Positions 13,083 to 25,783 of a stretch of 64,000 nucleotides of DNA are shown here, in pieces. The translations under genes were made by a program, and so were the position numbers. Positions within the stretch are counted from its first letter, which is position 1; each line of letters begins with the position of its first letter. Below the pieces are notes generated by a model that saw only the letters and a list, made by a program, of their open reading frames with translations, was not told the origin of the DNA and ran no database searches. Origin of the DNA: Stromatinia cepivora (lineage: Eukaryota; Ascomycota; Leotiomycetes; Helotiales; Sclerotiniaceae); the NCBI GenBank assembly GCA_014898415.1, contig RCTD01000023.1, positions 496,001-560,000 of the forward strand, written 5' to 3'.

Positions 13083-14769
13083 AATCGATGAAGTTGACTG
13101 AATAGGAGTGAGGCAGGGACGAACAGCCTGAACAGGAAAGAAGATATTGAAATACCCGAGCGTTCTTGAATGTACGAATGAATGGCAGAGGAACGAAAAT
13201 AAATGGAGTCCACGCGTGCATTACATTTATTTACGATTGGTCGCGGCGTTGACTTGACGTCGTTTATTTGGCTAGCTGATAGATAGGCTGATAATGATAA
13301 ATATATCTCAAATACATGCCAAGTGGAGTCGTTCGAAGGCGTGAGAGCGGTTCTATATTCGACATTATAGTTCAATATTCCCTTGATTTGGTTATTGTTT
13401 CTTCATCTAGAATATTTCCATATCTTACAAAGGGAACTATCGGATGAGAATATGCCTGGCTCGAGAAACGTAAATTTTTTAGAAGCCCGAGCGGTTTTCG
13501 AAAGAGGGGGCGGGGGAGGGAAGGGCCCCAGAGCGGGCCGAGATAGCGGGCAAGGGATTGGGTGTGGAGTCTCAACGAACATACCTAGTAAATACTAGCA
13601 TTAATCGAACGTCCTTACACTCCATATCCGTTTCGACCAAGTGCACATACTGCCGCGAGGTGGAGTGTGTGGCATGTGATCCTCTACAAAGGCGAACACT
13701 TTCGTCACTCGAGGATCTGGGGCGGGGAACCTATTGAAGTGGAAAGGAGAAGAGGGAAAGTGGCAGCGATAAGAAATGAGGGATGGTAAGATAATGAAAT
13801 GGTAGTAACAACCATGAGACGATAAGGATATTGATGTTGACAGTAAGAGATCATAAACAGATCGCTTTTGGTTCTAGCTTTGGCTTCTCGAAATGTTTGG
13901 GCTCTTTGGGGGTTTCACTTACAGATATAAGATGAGAGAGACATTTCCGCTTGAGCTGAAGATTGAAAAAAGTTGGCCTTGGGTTTCCTCGATGAGATCC
14001 GCAGTAGATCACACGTACAAAATGCTTCTTGGATTTTTGATCTGAACTTGGAATCCTGTAATAGAAATAATTCATTGGTTGAAGGTTATTGCGTTGAGAG
14101 GGTAGTACGTTGTAGTTTCGGGTATTGCCTGATCTGAAATGGACAAGTGTTCTGATGTCTGAGTTAATTCCTTATGATATGGGGGGTATGCTAAACCGAT
14201 TAGAGTGTGTATTGTGTCTGAGTGAATACTAGACTAAATTGTGAATTGATTTGTTGAATCCTATAAAAAGGTTGCAACTTGAATGCCAGAGAAAAAGTGA
14301 GCAGCTCGGTCCGGAGAGTAAGGACAAGGCATGCGTTTCTATGGTGCAGACTTTCGCAACGCTCTTATATAAATTTAGTTAATTGTGAGGGTAACCTGAG
14401 TCTCAAGGTCTTGTTCTGTTCCAAATCCATACTGTAGTTATCAATAGCTGAGGAAGTCACTCGATGGTGACTGTACATTGAAAAGTCGACAGCAAGGACA
14501 GCAAACTACGATGATAGTGTGAAAGCACAGGACGTATATGAACTGGTAACCACCCAGTGTTAAAAACAACAGTGTCTCTGAAGTTTACTCTTTCACTCTT
14601 CCCCTGTGTCTACAAACTGCGTTTTCGAACTCCTTGCCATCTGATACTGTGAGGTTTTCTCTATCTGAGGTAGAATGATCAACAATAAAAAAGTCTGATA
14701 TTTATACGCACCCCACTAGTGTCACAAAATTCGTAGGTAATGTAGTGCTAAATGGATAATTTCTGGGCT
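13083..14769. other. Gene-free region, part 1
   Basis: Holds the 3' end of HAT2 and then 1.5 kb in which no open frame has a recognisable product. A G-rich run lies near 13504-13535. I see no gene here. Confidence 0.5.
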
Positions 14770-14772
14770 TTA

Positions 14773-15166
14773 GGGTGCGTTCGGATCGATTTTTTTGATA
14801 TATTTGACCATATTTGTTTCAATATATTAGGTCTAATATGGTCGAACCGAACATGATATTTTGGCCAATATATATTTGATCAAATAATTGATTTTACTGA
14901 ATGTAATATTGAATCTAATATACATTTGATCAAATGTTCGAACTTTTTTTCATCTAATGATCAATAATAGCTTTTTGATATTGATGGTCAATATATTTGA
15001 AAAAATTCGATATTTTCTTTATTTCTATACACCCTTGTCACTTTCCCAAATATTCCTCAAATATATTGGCTTCATTCAAATGTATCCAAATATATACTAG
15101 ATTGATTCAATATTTTTATTACTTTCAATATTCCTAATATTTCAGAAAATCGATCCGAACGGATCC
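14773..15166. mobile_element. PIF/Harbinger-like MITE
   Basis: A 394-bp non-coding, AT-rich element with inverted ends. The left end reads GGGTGCGTTCGGATCGATTT and the right end, reversed, reads GGATCCGTTCGGATCGATTT, so 18 of 20 bases match. It is flanked by TTA on both sides (14770-14772 and 15167-15169), a possible 3-bp target duplication. TTA/TWA duplications and ends starting GGG are typical of PIF/Harbinger MITEs. The interior has palindromic TTTGATCAAAT twice and many TAATATATT-like words. No transposase is present, so it would need one from elsewhere. The superfamily assignment is inference from end structure. Confidence 0.7.
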
Positions 15167-15169
15167 TTA

Positions 15170-18100
15170 AGGATACGCGAAGATAGTATGAAATAGCAGT
15201 TCTTGTGCCCCAATCATTAATGCTGAGATTTTTGAGTTTTAAAAATTTGAATAAGAATTTGTATAATTCTTCGCGGTCATAAAAGTTATCTACCATAAAG
15301 CGGTAACTCACATGGAATGGCTTGCAGACGGAGATCATATCTTAGCTGATACTGTCAATTACCAAGGCACACTTTCTAAATGCATAATGTGATGATGATA
15401 GCAATATTGTGCCTAAATCGAATGATGACGGTAGTAAGCTTCAAAGGGATAAATGATAGCTGGCTACTCATATACCAAGCCAATATTCAGTTACTTTGCA
15501 ATGTAAAAACACTAGAGATACTTATGGTCATCCAATCCACTGCAAAGGAAAGTTCGCTATCCTTTATGAAAGAAGTAATATTTCCACCATGATAAACCTA
15601 AGGAGTTTGAGCTCCGAAGAGAACTAACGTTTTATACTTGGTCATCGAGATTCGGAGCCTGATGTGGGTCTATGTACACAAAATCAATGGAACGATGAGA
15701 TTATATCTAAAATAATCTAGAGACGACGAAAAAGAAGAAGGACTCAAGGTTATTCTAGAGAGAGATTGAGGGAGATTCATGTTGGTTTTTATTTTCGTGT
15801 ATATGTAAATAAGTTAGCCATCTATCATTTTCAGACCAGATCCTTCTAGTTCTCCATTTTTGTTCTCTTGATGGCCACAGACACACTAGTAGGTATTGTT
15901 GAGGGATGGCTCGACGGCTACGAAAAGCGGATATCAGCTTTGTATAGCTGTTAGTATCTAGTTCAATGATTCACTTTGTATATGCTATATTGCTGAGAAA
16001 CGAGACTAAAATATTCTAAGCCATGATTACTTTCTACCAATGACAACAATAAAAGCAACAAAAATCAAGTCAACTCCCTACCAGAGGTGGAGTTCCAGCA
16101 AGTAAATTGCTCGAAAACAACACCGTATCCCGAAAACCACAACATGGCGTCTGGTATAGCATGAGTCGAAACACTTTATCCCACCATCATCTAAACCAGC
16201 GAAACTCTTATGCTATGATATGATTAATTTCAGAAGAAAAGGAGGGTGGTTTTATATTTTTTGGTGTGGTTTCCTGAAATAGCTAGCGATGATCAGATTG
16301 AGACCAATTTCCCATAGGTACTCCCAGCTATTATCAAATATTCGAACCACATACAACAGACGACACGAGCTCAAGCAAATCAGAAAATTACTACACATTC
16401 ATAATACTATAGAATAAACCTACTGAGCTTGCATAAAAGATCTGCTTATTCCCACTGTGAAGGGACGTTCAACTGCATAATATTCTGACCTATTGAGCCA
16501 ACATGATCTGACAGTTTCGAATCTTGGTTGTTTATTAGTCAGGAAATACGGCTATTGATGGTTGAGCGAGAATGTTGACGCAAAGATTAAGATTTGCAGA
16601 TGAAAAATCCGAAGTAGTGAGGGGATTCGTTGACAGTCAGCACTTCAATGCCAACAGCATAGTCACTTGCAATGGCACCAAGACTTACTAAAGTCATCAG
16701 CTTGGTAACCCACAACTTTAGTATGGATATATATCATCACATTCACACAATAGCATATTCTAAACTTATTCCCTTTTATGCCAAAACCCTCAGCAACCTG
16801 GTGAGAGCAATAGATCATGCTGTTATGTTCTACAAATCTGTATTCACAAGATATGTTATGTACTACAGTTGAGTCTTTTTTCCAACTCTATGTAATTCAT
16901 AAGTCTCCAAATTCTATATTCCTACATTCGACTCACACCTATCAAAAAGTCTATCATCAAACCTCCATCCATCTTTCTCCCCACCCGATTTTCAATTCAA
17001 CTCCCAATCCAGTTATATAAATACGCAACTAAAACAACAAACAATATCCAAACATATTACCAAACGCTGCAACGACGAACCACTAGGCAACACGCCATAG
17101 TAGATGAGAAAAAGATGGAGCGGAGGGAGCGGTAGTAATTTGTAACTTGTGAGAGCTTAAATTTGCAATTCAAACCTCAGCATTTTGGAGTATGTCAGTG
17201 AATTTTAACAGCGACGGGAAAAATACTTCGTAAAATGGCGAGGAAATGACATTACGAGTTAGAGTAATGTTAATAAGAAATAACATCGACAACAATACTC
17301 AATCTGCATTTATCTCCCCACCAATTCACTCTCTTCACAACTCCACATCCCGAGAGACTTCACTCCCCCTAAACCTCACTCGCTTCCACGCATCCTGTGC
17401 ACTCCACCCATCAAAATAAACCAAACAACCCCAATCAACCTCAGCCCAACCACAAAAACCAATTCCATCTCACCCAAAACCATGATAAAAAAATAAATCA
17501 AAAATAACAAAAGAAAAGTGCGACCAGAGACTAAGCCTGACCGACCCCGGGAAACCACGACCGTTTCTCTACTGCTGAAGTCTCAAAGCGCCCATGTGTA
17601 GGCCCGAAGCCACTGCACTACGACATCCCCTCGACTTAGCGATGATTGCTGGATTGTTTGCATATGTATATGGTTCATCGACGTCTCTCCTAAATTCTAA
17701 CATGAGATAGGTACCTAGTAAAATATCAGTAGGTTCTTGACTGCTTTGTTGGAGGTTTCAGTTATGCTCATGTTGTTTATAAAATCATCAATTTTATAGT
17801 CTTGATAAGGGTTCTCGTACTCTCAAGCGCTGTTTTGATGGAAGATTATCTTGAGCATGAAATAGAAATAAGAAGTATCTCTGGTTAAGATCCATATGGA
17901 ATGAGAGACGATACACGAGATAATAAACAATCAATACCCAAATACATACCAAAAAAAATCCAAAACTCACTCACTCCCTCCCTTCCTCCCTCCCTTCCTC
18001 CCTCCCTTCCTCCCTCCCTTCCTCCCTCCCTTCCTCCCTCCAAAACCCCATCCCATCCCATCCCACCCATCACCCTACTAATCACAACTTTGCTACCAAC

Positions 18101-18555
18101 AGGTAATATAAGATCTCCCTATTTCCAGCGGAAGATACCTAGATAAATATCTATCTATGCATTAGGAATGATGGATTCTATGATGATGTGATATGAATAA
18201 GTTATATGAAGAAATTATTTTATTTTATGAATTTGAAAAGAATTTTTGTATTTGAGAGGGAAGGGAAAGTAAACGATGAAGAATCAAGGGAAGAATTATT
18301 CAATAGTATATACAAAGTACCACTACTCATATATTACAACACAATAAACCATTCACACATATATCAAGAAAACATTATTGAACTTTTAAAAATTTAAATT
18401 TCGTGGAGAGTTTTCCCATCACAACTCCTAGATCCGCAAAAATGCCGGGTAGTCCAAAATCCACGTGGTATTTTAGAATAACGCTAATTGCTCCCTTCCA
18501 TAATCGTTTATAACAACCATCCATCTATCAATCATTTCATTCGAACATTGTTCAT
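15170..18555. other. Gene-free region, part 2
   Basis: About 3.4 kb without a recognisable gene. A TATA-like ATATAAATA at 17014-17022 precedes a C/A-rich stretch, and a long G-poor tract runs from 17300 to 17500, but neither is followed by a convincing open frame. The 12-bp polypyrimidine repeat at 17976-18041 is listed separately. The last part probably holds the 3' UTR of the transcription factor gene. Confidence 0.45.
17976..18041. repeat. 12-bp polypyrimidine tandem repeat
   Basis: Five and a half perfect copies of the 12-base unit CCCTCCCTTCCT, with pure pyrimidine on the plus strand. Mirror-like homopyrimidine tracts of this length can form triplex (H-DNA) and are prone to slippage. 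Confidence 0.95.
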
Positions 18556-21500
18556 TCATCTACCAGGAGTATTTGCACCCATAAAAGGACCCACGAATGG
18601 ATTCGACGGGTCATGTTGTTGTCCTTGTCCTTGACCATCCCCACCCGATGGTGAAGTTTCTAGATTTGGCTGGTAGAACTGAAATGATGGATCGATTACA
18701 TTTGAATTTCCTATAAAATGATCCCATTGTTCCTATAACTCAATCAGCATTCCATCCCAATGTAAGATTCGGACACAAGTGTTATATCGGGAGGTAAACT
18801 TACCCAGTCAACATTCGCCGGTAGATCCATCATTCCAGGAGTATTATTGGTGTTGCCGAACATGGAGAATGGGGATGCGCCGCCGTTCATGGTGGCAAAC
18901 GGGTTAATATTATTATCGAGTGCGAACGGAGTGAGACCACTTCCACTTGAGTCACCCATATTTAGGTCTATGTTTGCTGAAGTTTGACCCATGGTGCTGA
19001 ACATAGCTGCTGAGTTTGGTGATAGACCACCAGAAAGCATACCCAATGTCATAGCTGCTGATTGCTCGAGTCTGAGGTTTTCATCATCGAATTGTGAGAA
19101 AGCGTCAGCTGTACTCATAGGTGTGGCAGAAGCATTAGCCGCTGGTTCCCTAGAAGCCTTCATTTTCTCAAGAATAATATTCAAAGCTTTGCATGCTTTA
19201 AATGCCTCCATCGATTCCTCCACCGCCTCACTCCAAATACTTTGGGAGGTTTCAACAGCGTTGAGCATATCGGCAAGTTCTTCTGTTTTCCAGAAATGTT
19301 TGTCCGGCGGACAAATAGTTCCATAATGGAGCTCTAAGCAGACTATCATTGCAGCGAGTAAGTAATCGTGTTTGGTAAGGGGTGAAATCGCCCATCTCAT
19401 TGATCGCAATCGTCCACCAGGTTTGGATTCAAGATGGATTTTGTGTTGATGGCGAAGGATTTCCATCGCAGCATTGACACAGGCTCGACGGGAATGATCA
19501 TAGCGAGAATTCTGTCTCGCACGTGCAATGTACTTGCGATGAAGGACACACATAGTTTTCTGCCAGAGAATATCCACATTGAACCTATGCATCAAGAGCG
19601 TCGCAGGATCATGCATGCATTCTTCCATAGGTCGGAGTTGAAGGTGAGGAGCAAGGTTCCGTTTTAATTCCCACAATTTATTATCGCGTGCGAGAACATC
19701 ATCATATGCAATGCCCTTAGAATTAACACTTTGTATTTCCTCCAGTATGCAGTTCAGTTCATTTGTTATGTTGATTTTGGCGAGAATGTAAGATACAGGA
19801 GTAGGCTCAGTATTCGGTCTCGCGGGTGGTAATGTTTTCGAATCCGGACCGAACTCATCCTCAAATATGTTGCGAGGAGGTTCTGTATCACAGTCGCTAT
19901 CACGGATCATACTTGGAAGGGCCAACTGGAAGGAAAACATTGTGTCCATGGCGCGCACAAACCCCCAAATTCGACGACGCATCTCACCTTGGAAGACAGA
20001 GATACCTGCAAAGTTGCTTGGATCTCGATGATAACCCATCCGCATTGATAGTCGAGTGATCATGGCGATTATAACCCAAAGTCCCACTTCAGAATCCCAT
20101 CGGCTCGCATATTCACCGTGTACGTATAGAATCAATGTTTCAACCGTGTAAAGTGATGACTTGGTGTAATCGGAATTGACAAGACACTGGACCGTGCGCT
20201 GCCTGAATTCACTAGCTACCTCGAGAGTACGACCTAGACAAAACGTTAGCGCCATAAGAGGTTGGAACAAGAAAAACCGAGCAAAAGAGAAGAACTAAAC
20301 GCGGGCTCTCTACCTTTCCATTCCGGTGGTTCATCCCCAATCTTTTGGTATGACTGCATGGCTAAACAGAGAATTGAATATAAAAGGCCTAGCCATACTA
20401 TCGAGGTTTTCGCGGGATCTTGCCAATGGGCCTGCAGCTCTTTATGGAAAGTCGGAGCGTGTATAATGTAAATAGCCGGGTCGTATGTGTTGAAATATCT
20501 AGTAAACGATTAGTTACCTCTTCGTCCCTTTAAAATGGCTATAGACGGACCTCGTGACGAGCTTATCAACTTCGAATTTGGAAGGAAGTGCCTTCCGAAG
20601 CTCATCGTCTGTAGCTGGCGTATGTGCACCGAATAAAAACGCAGGACCATCACTGGCAGGCGGGTTTGAAGATTTGATTTTTTCGTAATTCTTTTCAAGT
20701 TCTTTTTTATGAATACTGAAATAGGATTTGACTTCTGCGATCTTTTCCACTGATTAGTAATGATTTCTAATCCTAATAACATCTGAGACATTTGAATGAA
20801 AGATGAAGGTTCAAAAATGGCTCAAAAGTGGCCCTCAAGATTGACCATCGCCTAGAGTCATCTTCTCAAACATTTGACCGGAGAGGCTGGTCTAGCAACT
20901 TGCAGATTTGTATTGAGCCAAAGCGTTCATTGTGACAAAATCATGAAGAAACTGGAATTTATAACGTACATCTTTTAAGACCAGATGCCAGTGCGAATCT
21001 CCTAAATATGTTGTTTTTCCTTTATCGGGGTCAACCTTCATGATACCCAGTGAGTTAGCCACCCCATCTACATCGCTATCCTCATCACCTTCTTCTTTGA
21101 TCATATCATCGTCGTCTTGTTCTACATCAGGAGGAAAAGATGAACCGGCACTTTCGCTCTGAGAACGGTTAATGGCAGCAGCAGCGGCTGCTGGGCCTGC
21201 AGATGAAGCACCATTCGTCATCAAGGATAAGACTAAACCTTCTAAACGGTCGATACGATTTTGCATATCATCAGGACTGGTTGAGCCTTGACTTTGATTC
21301 TTCTTTCGTGTGCCCGGTGCAGCATACGAGCACGAGGAAGCATCACCTCGCCTTGTACAATTCTCGCATGGATGCGACCTGTTACACTTCAACCTATTCC
21401 GGAAGAAAGATTAGTATGATTGTGCCAGAGGGACAAGGTGCTGACAGAATAGAACGCAAATGACTCACTTCCTGTGTCGGCAAGGCCCACATGAGAGAGG

Positions 21501-21593
21501 AATCCTGTTTCTCTTTCTTACCACCCGATATTGGCCTTCTGGAGACTGAGCTCCGGCGCTTGAGGATGTAGTGGAAGGGGGTGTAGGAGTCAT
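18556..21593 (-). CDS. Zn2Cys6 fungal transcription factor
   Basis: Nuclear regulator with a binuclear zinc cluster. Six minus-strand exons join to 843 residues: 21593-21469, 21393-20970, 20741-20551, 20498-20314, 20233-18804 and 18732-18556. The zinc cluster at residues 35-63 has spacing CX2CX6CX5CX2CX8C (CGPCRHRKLKCNRSHPCENC, then C after 8), preceded by a basic RKRNR stretch. A short linker helix (MQNRIDRLEGLVLSLM) follows. The middle is a fungal-specific TF domain, with SEVGLWVIIAMITRLSMRMGYHRDP and GEMRRRIWGFVRAMDTMFSF segments. The C-terminus is Asn/Gly/Pro-rich and activation-like. Intron 2 is long (228 nt), and the donor after exon 3 (GTCCGT) is non-ideal. The target genes cannot be read from sequence, and it stands alone in a gene-poor stretch. 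Confidence 0.88.
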
Positions 21594-22999
21594 GATGATA
21601 AATTATTATCGATTTGTGAAGAGAAATAAAAGGACAGGCTAAGGTTCTGATTTACTCAAAAGCTCACAGGGGTGGGCTCTGGCCAAAATACAGGATATCT
21701 TATCAATTTCTCACCTCCAGAGAGCCGGTGTAAGCCGTTCCTTCTTGATTGATGTGGCCAATGAAAAGGGTGGCACGAGGAGGCGATGTGGCTTGCACCC
21801 AGACGATCAACCCGTAGTTCGATAGGTGAAGCTGCCCGAATCTCGTTAGAGGAGAGAACGGACAGATCCTATTGGAAACAAGTCGTGGAGATAGAACTAA
21901 AGATGCAGATGACAAACAGCCTTATGTCCACTCGGCAGTGTTTGACTGCGCTCAGAATCTCACATATAAATTGATGACCCCCTTTCAAGAATTTAGTTTT
22001 GCCTCTTGATGACTTATGATGATGGGGGCAAAGCAACTTAGTTTCCCTTCGTGTCAAAGTTTAAGAGAGCAAATTCCAAAGTATGTTCTTCCTTGAATCC
22101 AAGCCTCCACAGATAATTCCTTCCTGCCAACGATATACCAGACCCAATGGCGTATTCACAATTGTCCCCAGGTTTCCCACGCGCTTTTTCCAAGAACTAA
22201 TACCAACCACCCACAGTATTGACAGCACCTCTCAGTTCAGAGGCAACACCGAGTATTATTGATGTTCCCGAGGGAGTCCGACGACCGAGCTGTCATATAT
22301 TCTGATTTGTCGAGAGAACGACTCGGGGAGTAGGGAAAAAGTATTATATCATGTACAGTATATGATATCAAGATGCAGCGGCATATTCTGCATAAACAGT
22401 CAGTCACTGCACCAAAAAGTGCGGGAATTTCTGGGCTGCCAAACTACTCACAAGGGTGGATAAAATATACCAGTGGTCCCGGTCTTTTGATACTAGAAAT
22501 TTAATGTAGGATCATGAAAAGTATCGCCACCAGTTTATTATTCGATTTCAACGATCAAACTATGAGCTTTGAGAATATTTCAATAAATCAACTTCATCAG
22601 AAAAGTCTGCAAATGTTTGCGATGCAATATTGAAAAAGTTGAATGAGGGTGTTAATAAGTATCAAGCTATCAAATAAAGGGCATAAGGCTGGAACTTGAG
22701 ATCCCCGCCAAAAGGGTCTTGGCGCAGTTTGGATAAGGTTATGATGGAATGTTGTGTTCGGCTGTTGTGTGCTTAAAAGCGGCTGAGATGACAAATGGAT
22801 GGATAATTTAATCATGAACAAATGTTACTATTTGCGGTCCGGTCCTGCTAATAAATCATCTATCTAATAAATATACTTTTCGAAATAGAAGATGATATCC
22901 ACTTCCCCCAAGAACTCTTGACTCTTTCAAGGCATCAATTCAGTGTTGCGCGGCTTACTGATATCCGACACCGATGACTCATATTGACGGAGTGCTATC
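21594..22999. other. Upstream region of the Zn2Cys6 gene
   Basis: About 1.4 kb without a recognisable gene. Short frames here lack family features. The part next to 21593 should carry the promoter of the transcription factor gene. Confidence 0.45.
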
Positions 23000-23217
23000 A
23001 ATGAACCTTAATGAGATTAAAGACAATCCATTGTGTATTACCCTACTTCATCTTTTTGATATATTGAAAGATTGAACTCTTCAAAATCCATAACTTTGAT
23101 TTAATACCAATATTTTTATTAGAATAAAAAGATCTAATATTAGAATATGATCTATATATATTCCTATTTTTGTAAATTTCATTTATCGGTATTTAAACAA
23201 ATCGATTCATGAAAAGT
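23000..23217 (+). repeat. Diverged AT-rich repeat, copy A
   Basis: This 217-bp block aligns along its length with 23549-23766. Shared words include ATGAGATTAAAGAC near the start and AATCGATTCATGAAAAG at the end. Most differences are transitions, as RIP would leave; a few indels and at least one transversion are also present. Confidence 0.75.
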
Positions 23218-23548
23218 ATGACGCACAAAAGCCGTAGTAAAGCTGAATAAACAGGGTCAATTATGTTCTTTAGAATCTACAATTAAAGAACTATAGTTTG
23301 TAAGGAACAATTAAATATATATATACAAATATCCATTTGTAGATTACAAAATTGTATGTATATATTATTAGGATTACTATTTTATTATATTAAATCGTAT
23401 AATTCGTAATGTATATATATGGATGATCAGCTCATAAATTGATATGGGAGATAAGAGGTATCACATGATTAGCCTCCTGTGGTTCACGATTCGTGACAAA
23501 AAGCTCAAAGTGTGAAGGAACGGTACACCGCCACTACTATATATTACC

Positions 23549-23766
23549 AATGGACCTCAAATGAGATTAAAGACGATCATTGTGTATTATTCTATTTCAT
23601 CTTCTTAATATATTAAAAGATTTAACTTTTCAAAATCTACAATCTTAATTTAACATTGATATTTCTGTTAGAATAAAAAGGTTTAATATTAAAATATGAT
23701 TTATATATACTTCTATTTTTGCAAATTTCATCTATCGGTATCTGGACAAATCGATTCATGAAAAGC
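23549..23766 (+). repeat. Diverged AT-rich repeat, copy B
   Basis: Direct repeat of the block at 23000-23217. The words AAAAGCTC and AGTGTGAAGG occur both just after this copy (23759-23780) and shortly before it (23499-23520), so the original unit may have been longer and tandem. No coding potential is seen. The rest of the gap up to 24794 also shows no gene. Confidence 0.75.
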
Positions 23767-24794
23767 TCGAAGTGTGAAGGGAAAACAAGGACGCCGAATT
23801 CGATACACCAAATCAATGCGAACAACGAATTCACGACAAGCCATCTCATAAATGAAAATGTTCGCAGACATGGCCTATTTTTACGATATGGTATTCCCGA
23901 TACATGATGTGGGGATATGTTGTGCTGCCACAGCTGCTAAAATCTGCTCCACCAGCTCCTCATTTATATTTACTCTATTGTCGAGCCGCGGGTATATAAA
24001 TTATTAAATTATACAACGAACTGTTTGATTTGAAAGGGGGTTCGACCAAGTTGACGCGAATGCAGGTGTACTCAAGTACATTCTGTGTGAAGGTAATGAA
24101 TTATCATCTTTAATCAACTCCCGGCGAGACCTTACACCAGCCTCCGGTGAGCTTTTTCTTGAAATTTCTCCACGGGTGGGCCCCCTCCAAGCCAAAAATG
24201 TGGCAGAATACCATTATATTCATGGTCCTGAATTGAATTGGGTAGCCACATCGCTCAACTCATATGGTTTATCTGGAGATCCTAAATATTCGGGGAAATC
24301 ATTCGTCTCCTAATAAAAAGAAACCATCGAAACATCACTTTGAGCCTGTGTCTGTTGGCTATCCAACAGCGGCGGGGTCAACTGCATGAAAGTGGTACTA
24401 ACAACTCCAGTGGAGAGTATCACTTGATTTTTCTCTAGGTATCCGGCGCAGTATCTCATCTAGCGAGTAAGCAGAGTCTGGTGGATTAGGTCCAACAGTT
24501 GGATTGATGCAAAGCAAAAGTTTTTACTTCTTCACTTCTGTACCCCGGAGAGAATTCATCATCACTTGTCTTGTTGTCAAAACAATGCTTTGATCACATC
24601 GAACTTGATAGTACCAGGCAACCTTAAATAACAATAATCACGTTACTTCGAAACTTAAAAATACAACAACACATTACTGCTTCGAAATCGAGTCACATAC
24701 TTAGCAATAAGTAATTTTGCCTTCTGTTTCAGCATTCCTTTAACTATCTTTTCGACTTCTTCCAAACATCACCTTTTCAACCCAGCTCTGCAAT

Positions 24795-25783
24795 ATGGCG
24801 ATGAACCACGAACAGGTTCCGCAATTGCAGAACGCTTTGGCACCACATATTGTCGAGCGACTGGCACGTGAGACACCGAATGCCATGTATGGTGAATGAG
24901 TGGGCGAATGTAGTGCAGTAGCTATTACCTACGCACAGCTAGCTAACATTATTTACGGTCTGGCTTGGTTGCTGGCAGAACAGCTTGGTAGTCCCGACAA
25001 ATATGAAACTAATCCTGAAGCTTTGGCCTATGTCGGCACGAACGACGTGCGCTACTCATCTTTAGCTCTTGCGCAGCAAAAGCTGGTTATACAGTTTGTG
25101 TATTTTTGCATTCCATATTCTATGCTGCTCGTGTGTGTGCTGATGACCATGTGCTCTTAGAGTTTTGTGACATCTCCCGCAATAGTCCGGCTGCACATCC
25201 CAGTTAATACCAAGAGAACTACTCCCCTCTGAGGCATCAGGCCGTACTCTGTGGTGATACATCCGATTCCGCTCATGCATTGGTGCCATCTTTCACAAAA
25301 CAGCCGATGGTAGTTATGAGATGGTATTTCAGCGTGAAGGGGCTCTAGCCGATACGCAACCATGCTTCACTGTCCCTGGTTTGCAACAGTTCGAGGAAAA
25401 TCCTACCAATGATCTGTATGAGCCCCATCCCGATATTGAGAATCTATGGTACTGTTTTCAATCTACGTAATGCACATCTTGTGTCCTGGTGCACATTATT
25501 ACCCGCCATCATCGTGATAAGATCACTTGAAATAGTGACACCAACAGCATAGTCAGCAAGTTTGCGTGCAAGCAGAGAAGGGAATGATATAATGGGCAAG
25601 TATCATGCTCTTAAGATTCTCGATTTCTTGGCCAATTTGTGGGCGGTGGACACGAATATAAATGGTAAAACTACGAGACAATCTATGGTAATTGAGTATG
25701 CTCGTAGCGTGAGCTCGGCGATGAGGGAATTAGAACCTGTTAAGTTGGAGTGGATAGGAAATGGGTGTTGGGGAATGAATTGA
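24795..25783 (+). pseudogene. Relic of an NRPS-like adenylating reductase gene
   Basis: Fragments of an adenylation-(thiolation)-reductase enzyme remain in order, far too short for the normal protein of about 1,000 residues. From 24795 the frame reads MAMNHEQVPQLQNALAPHIV and ETPNAMYGE, is stopped by TGA, and continues ITYAQLANIIYGLAWLLAEQLG and YVGTNDVRYSSLALAQQK. Near 25176 a frame gives SRNSPAAHPS, like the SPRNSPAAH motif of these A domains. At about 25309-25440 a later A-domain segment appears (YEMVFQREGALADTQPCFTV, PTNDLYEPHPDIENLW). From 25562 there is a reductase-like C-terminal tail (ILDFLANLWAV and MRELEPVKLEWIG). The AMP-binding core, carrier site and most of the reductase are missing, with several stops. 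Family assignment is from remembered motifs. Confidence 0.7.

Noticed and set aside
17540..17640. tRNA-like block on the minus strand (GTAGTGCAGTGGCTTCGGGC)
   Set aside because: A box-like words only; it cannot be folded into a cloverleaf.
17976..18041. Possible CRISPR array because of regular repeats
   Set aside because: Units are directly adjacent with no spacers, in a eukaryotic nuclear context.
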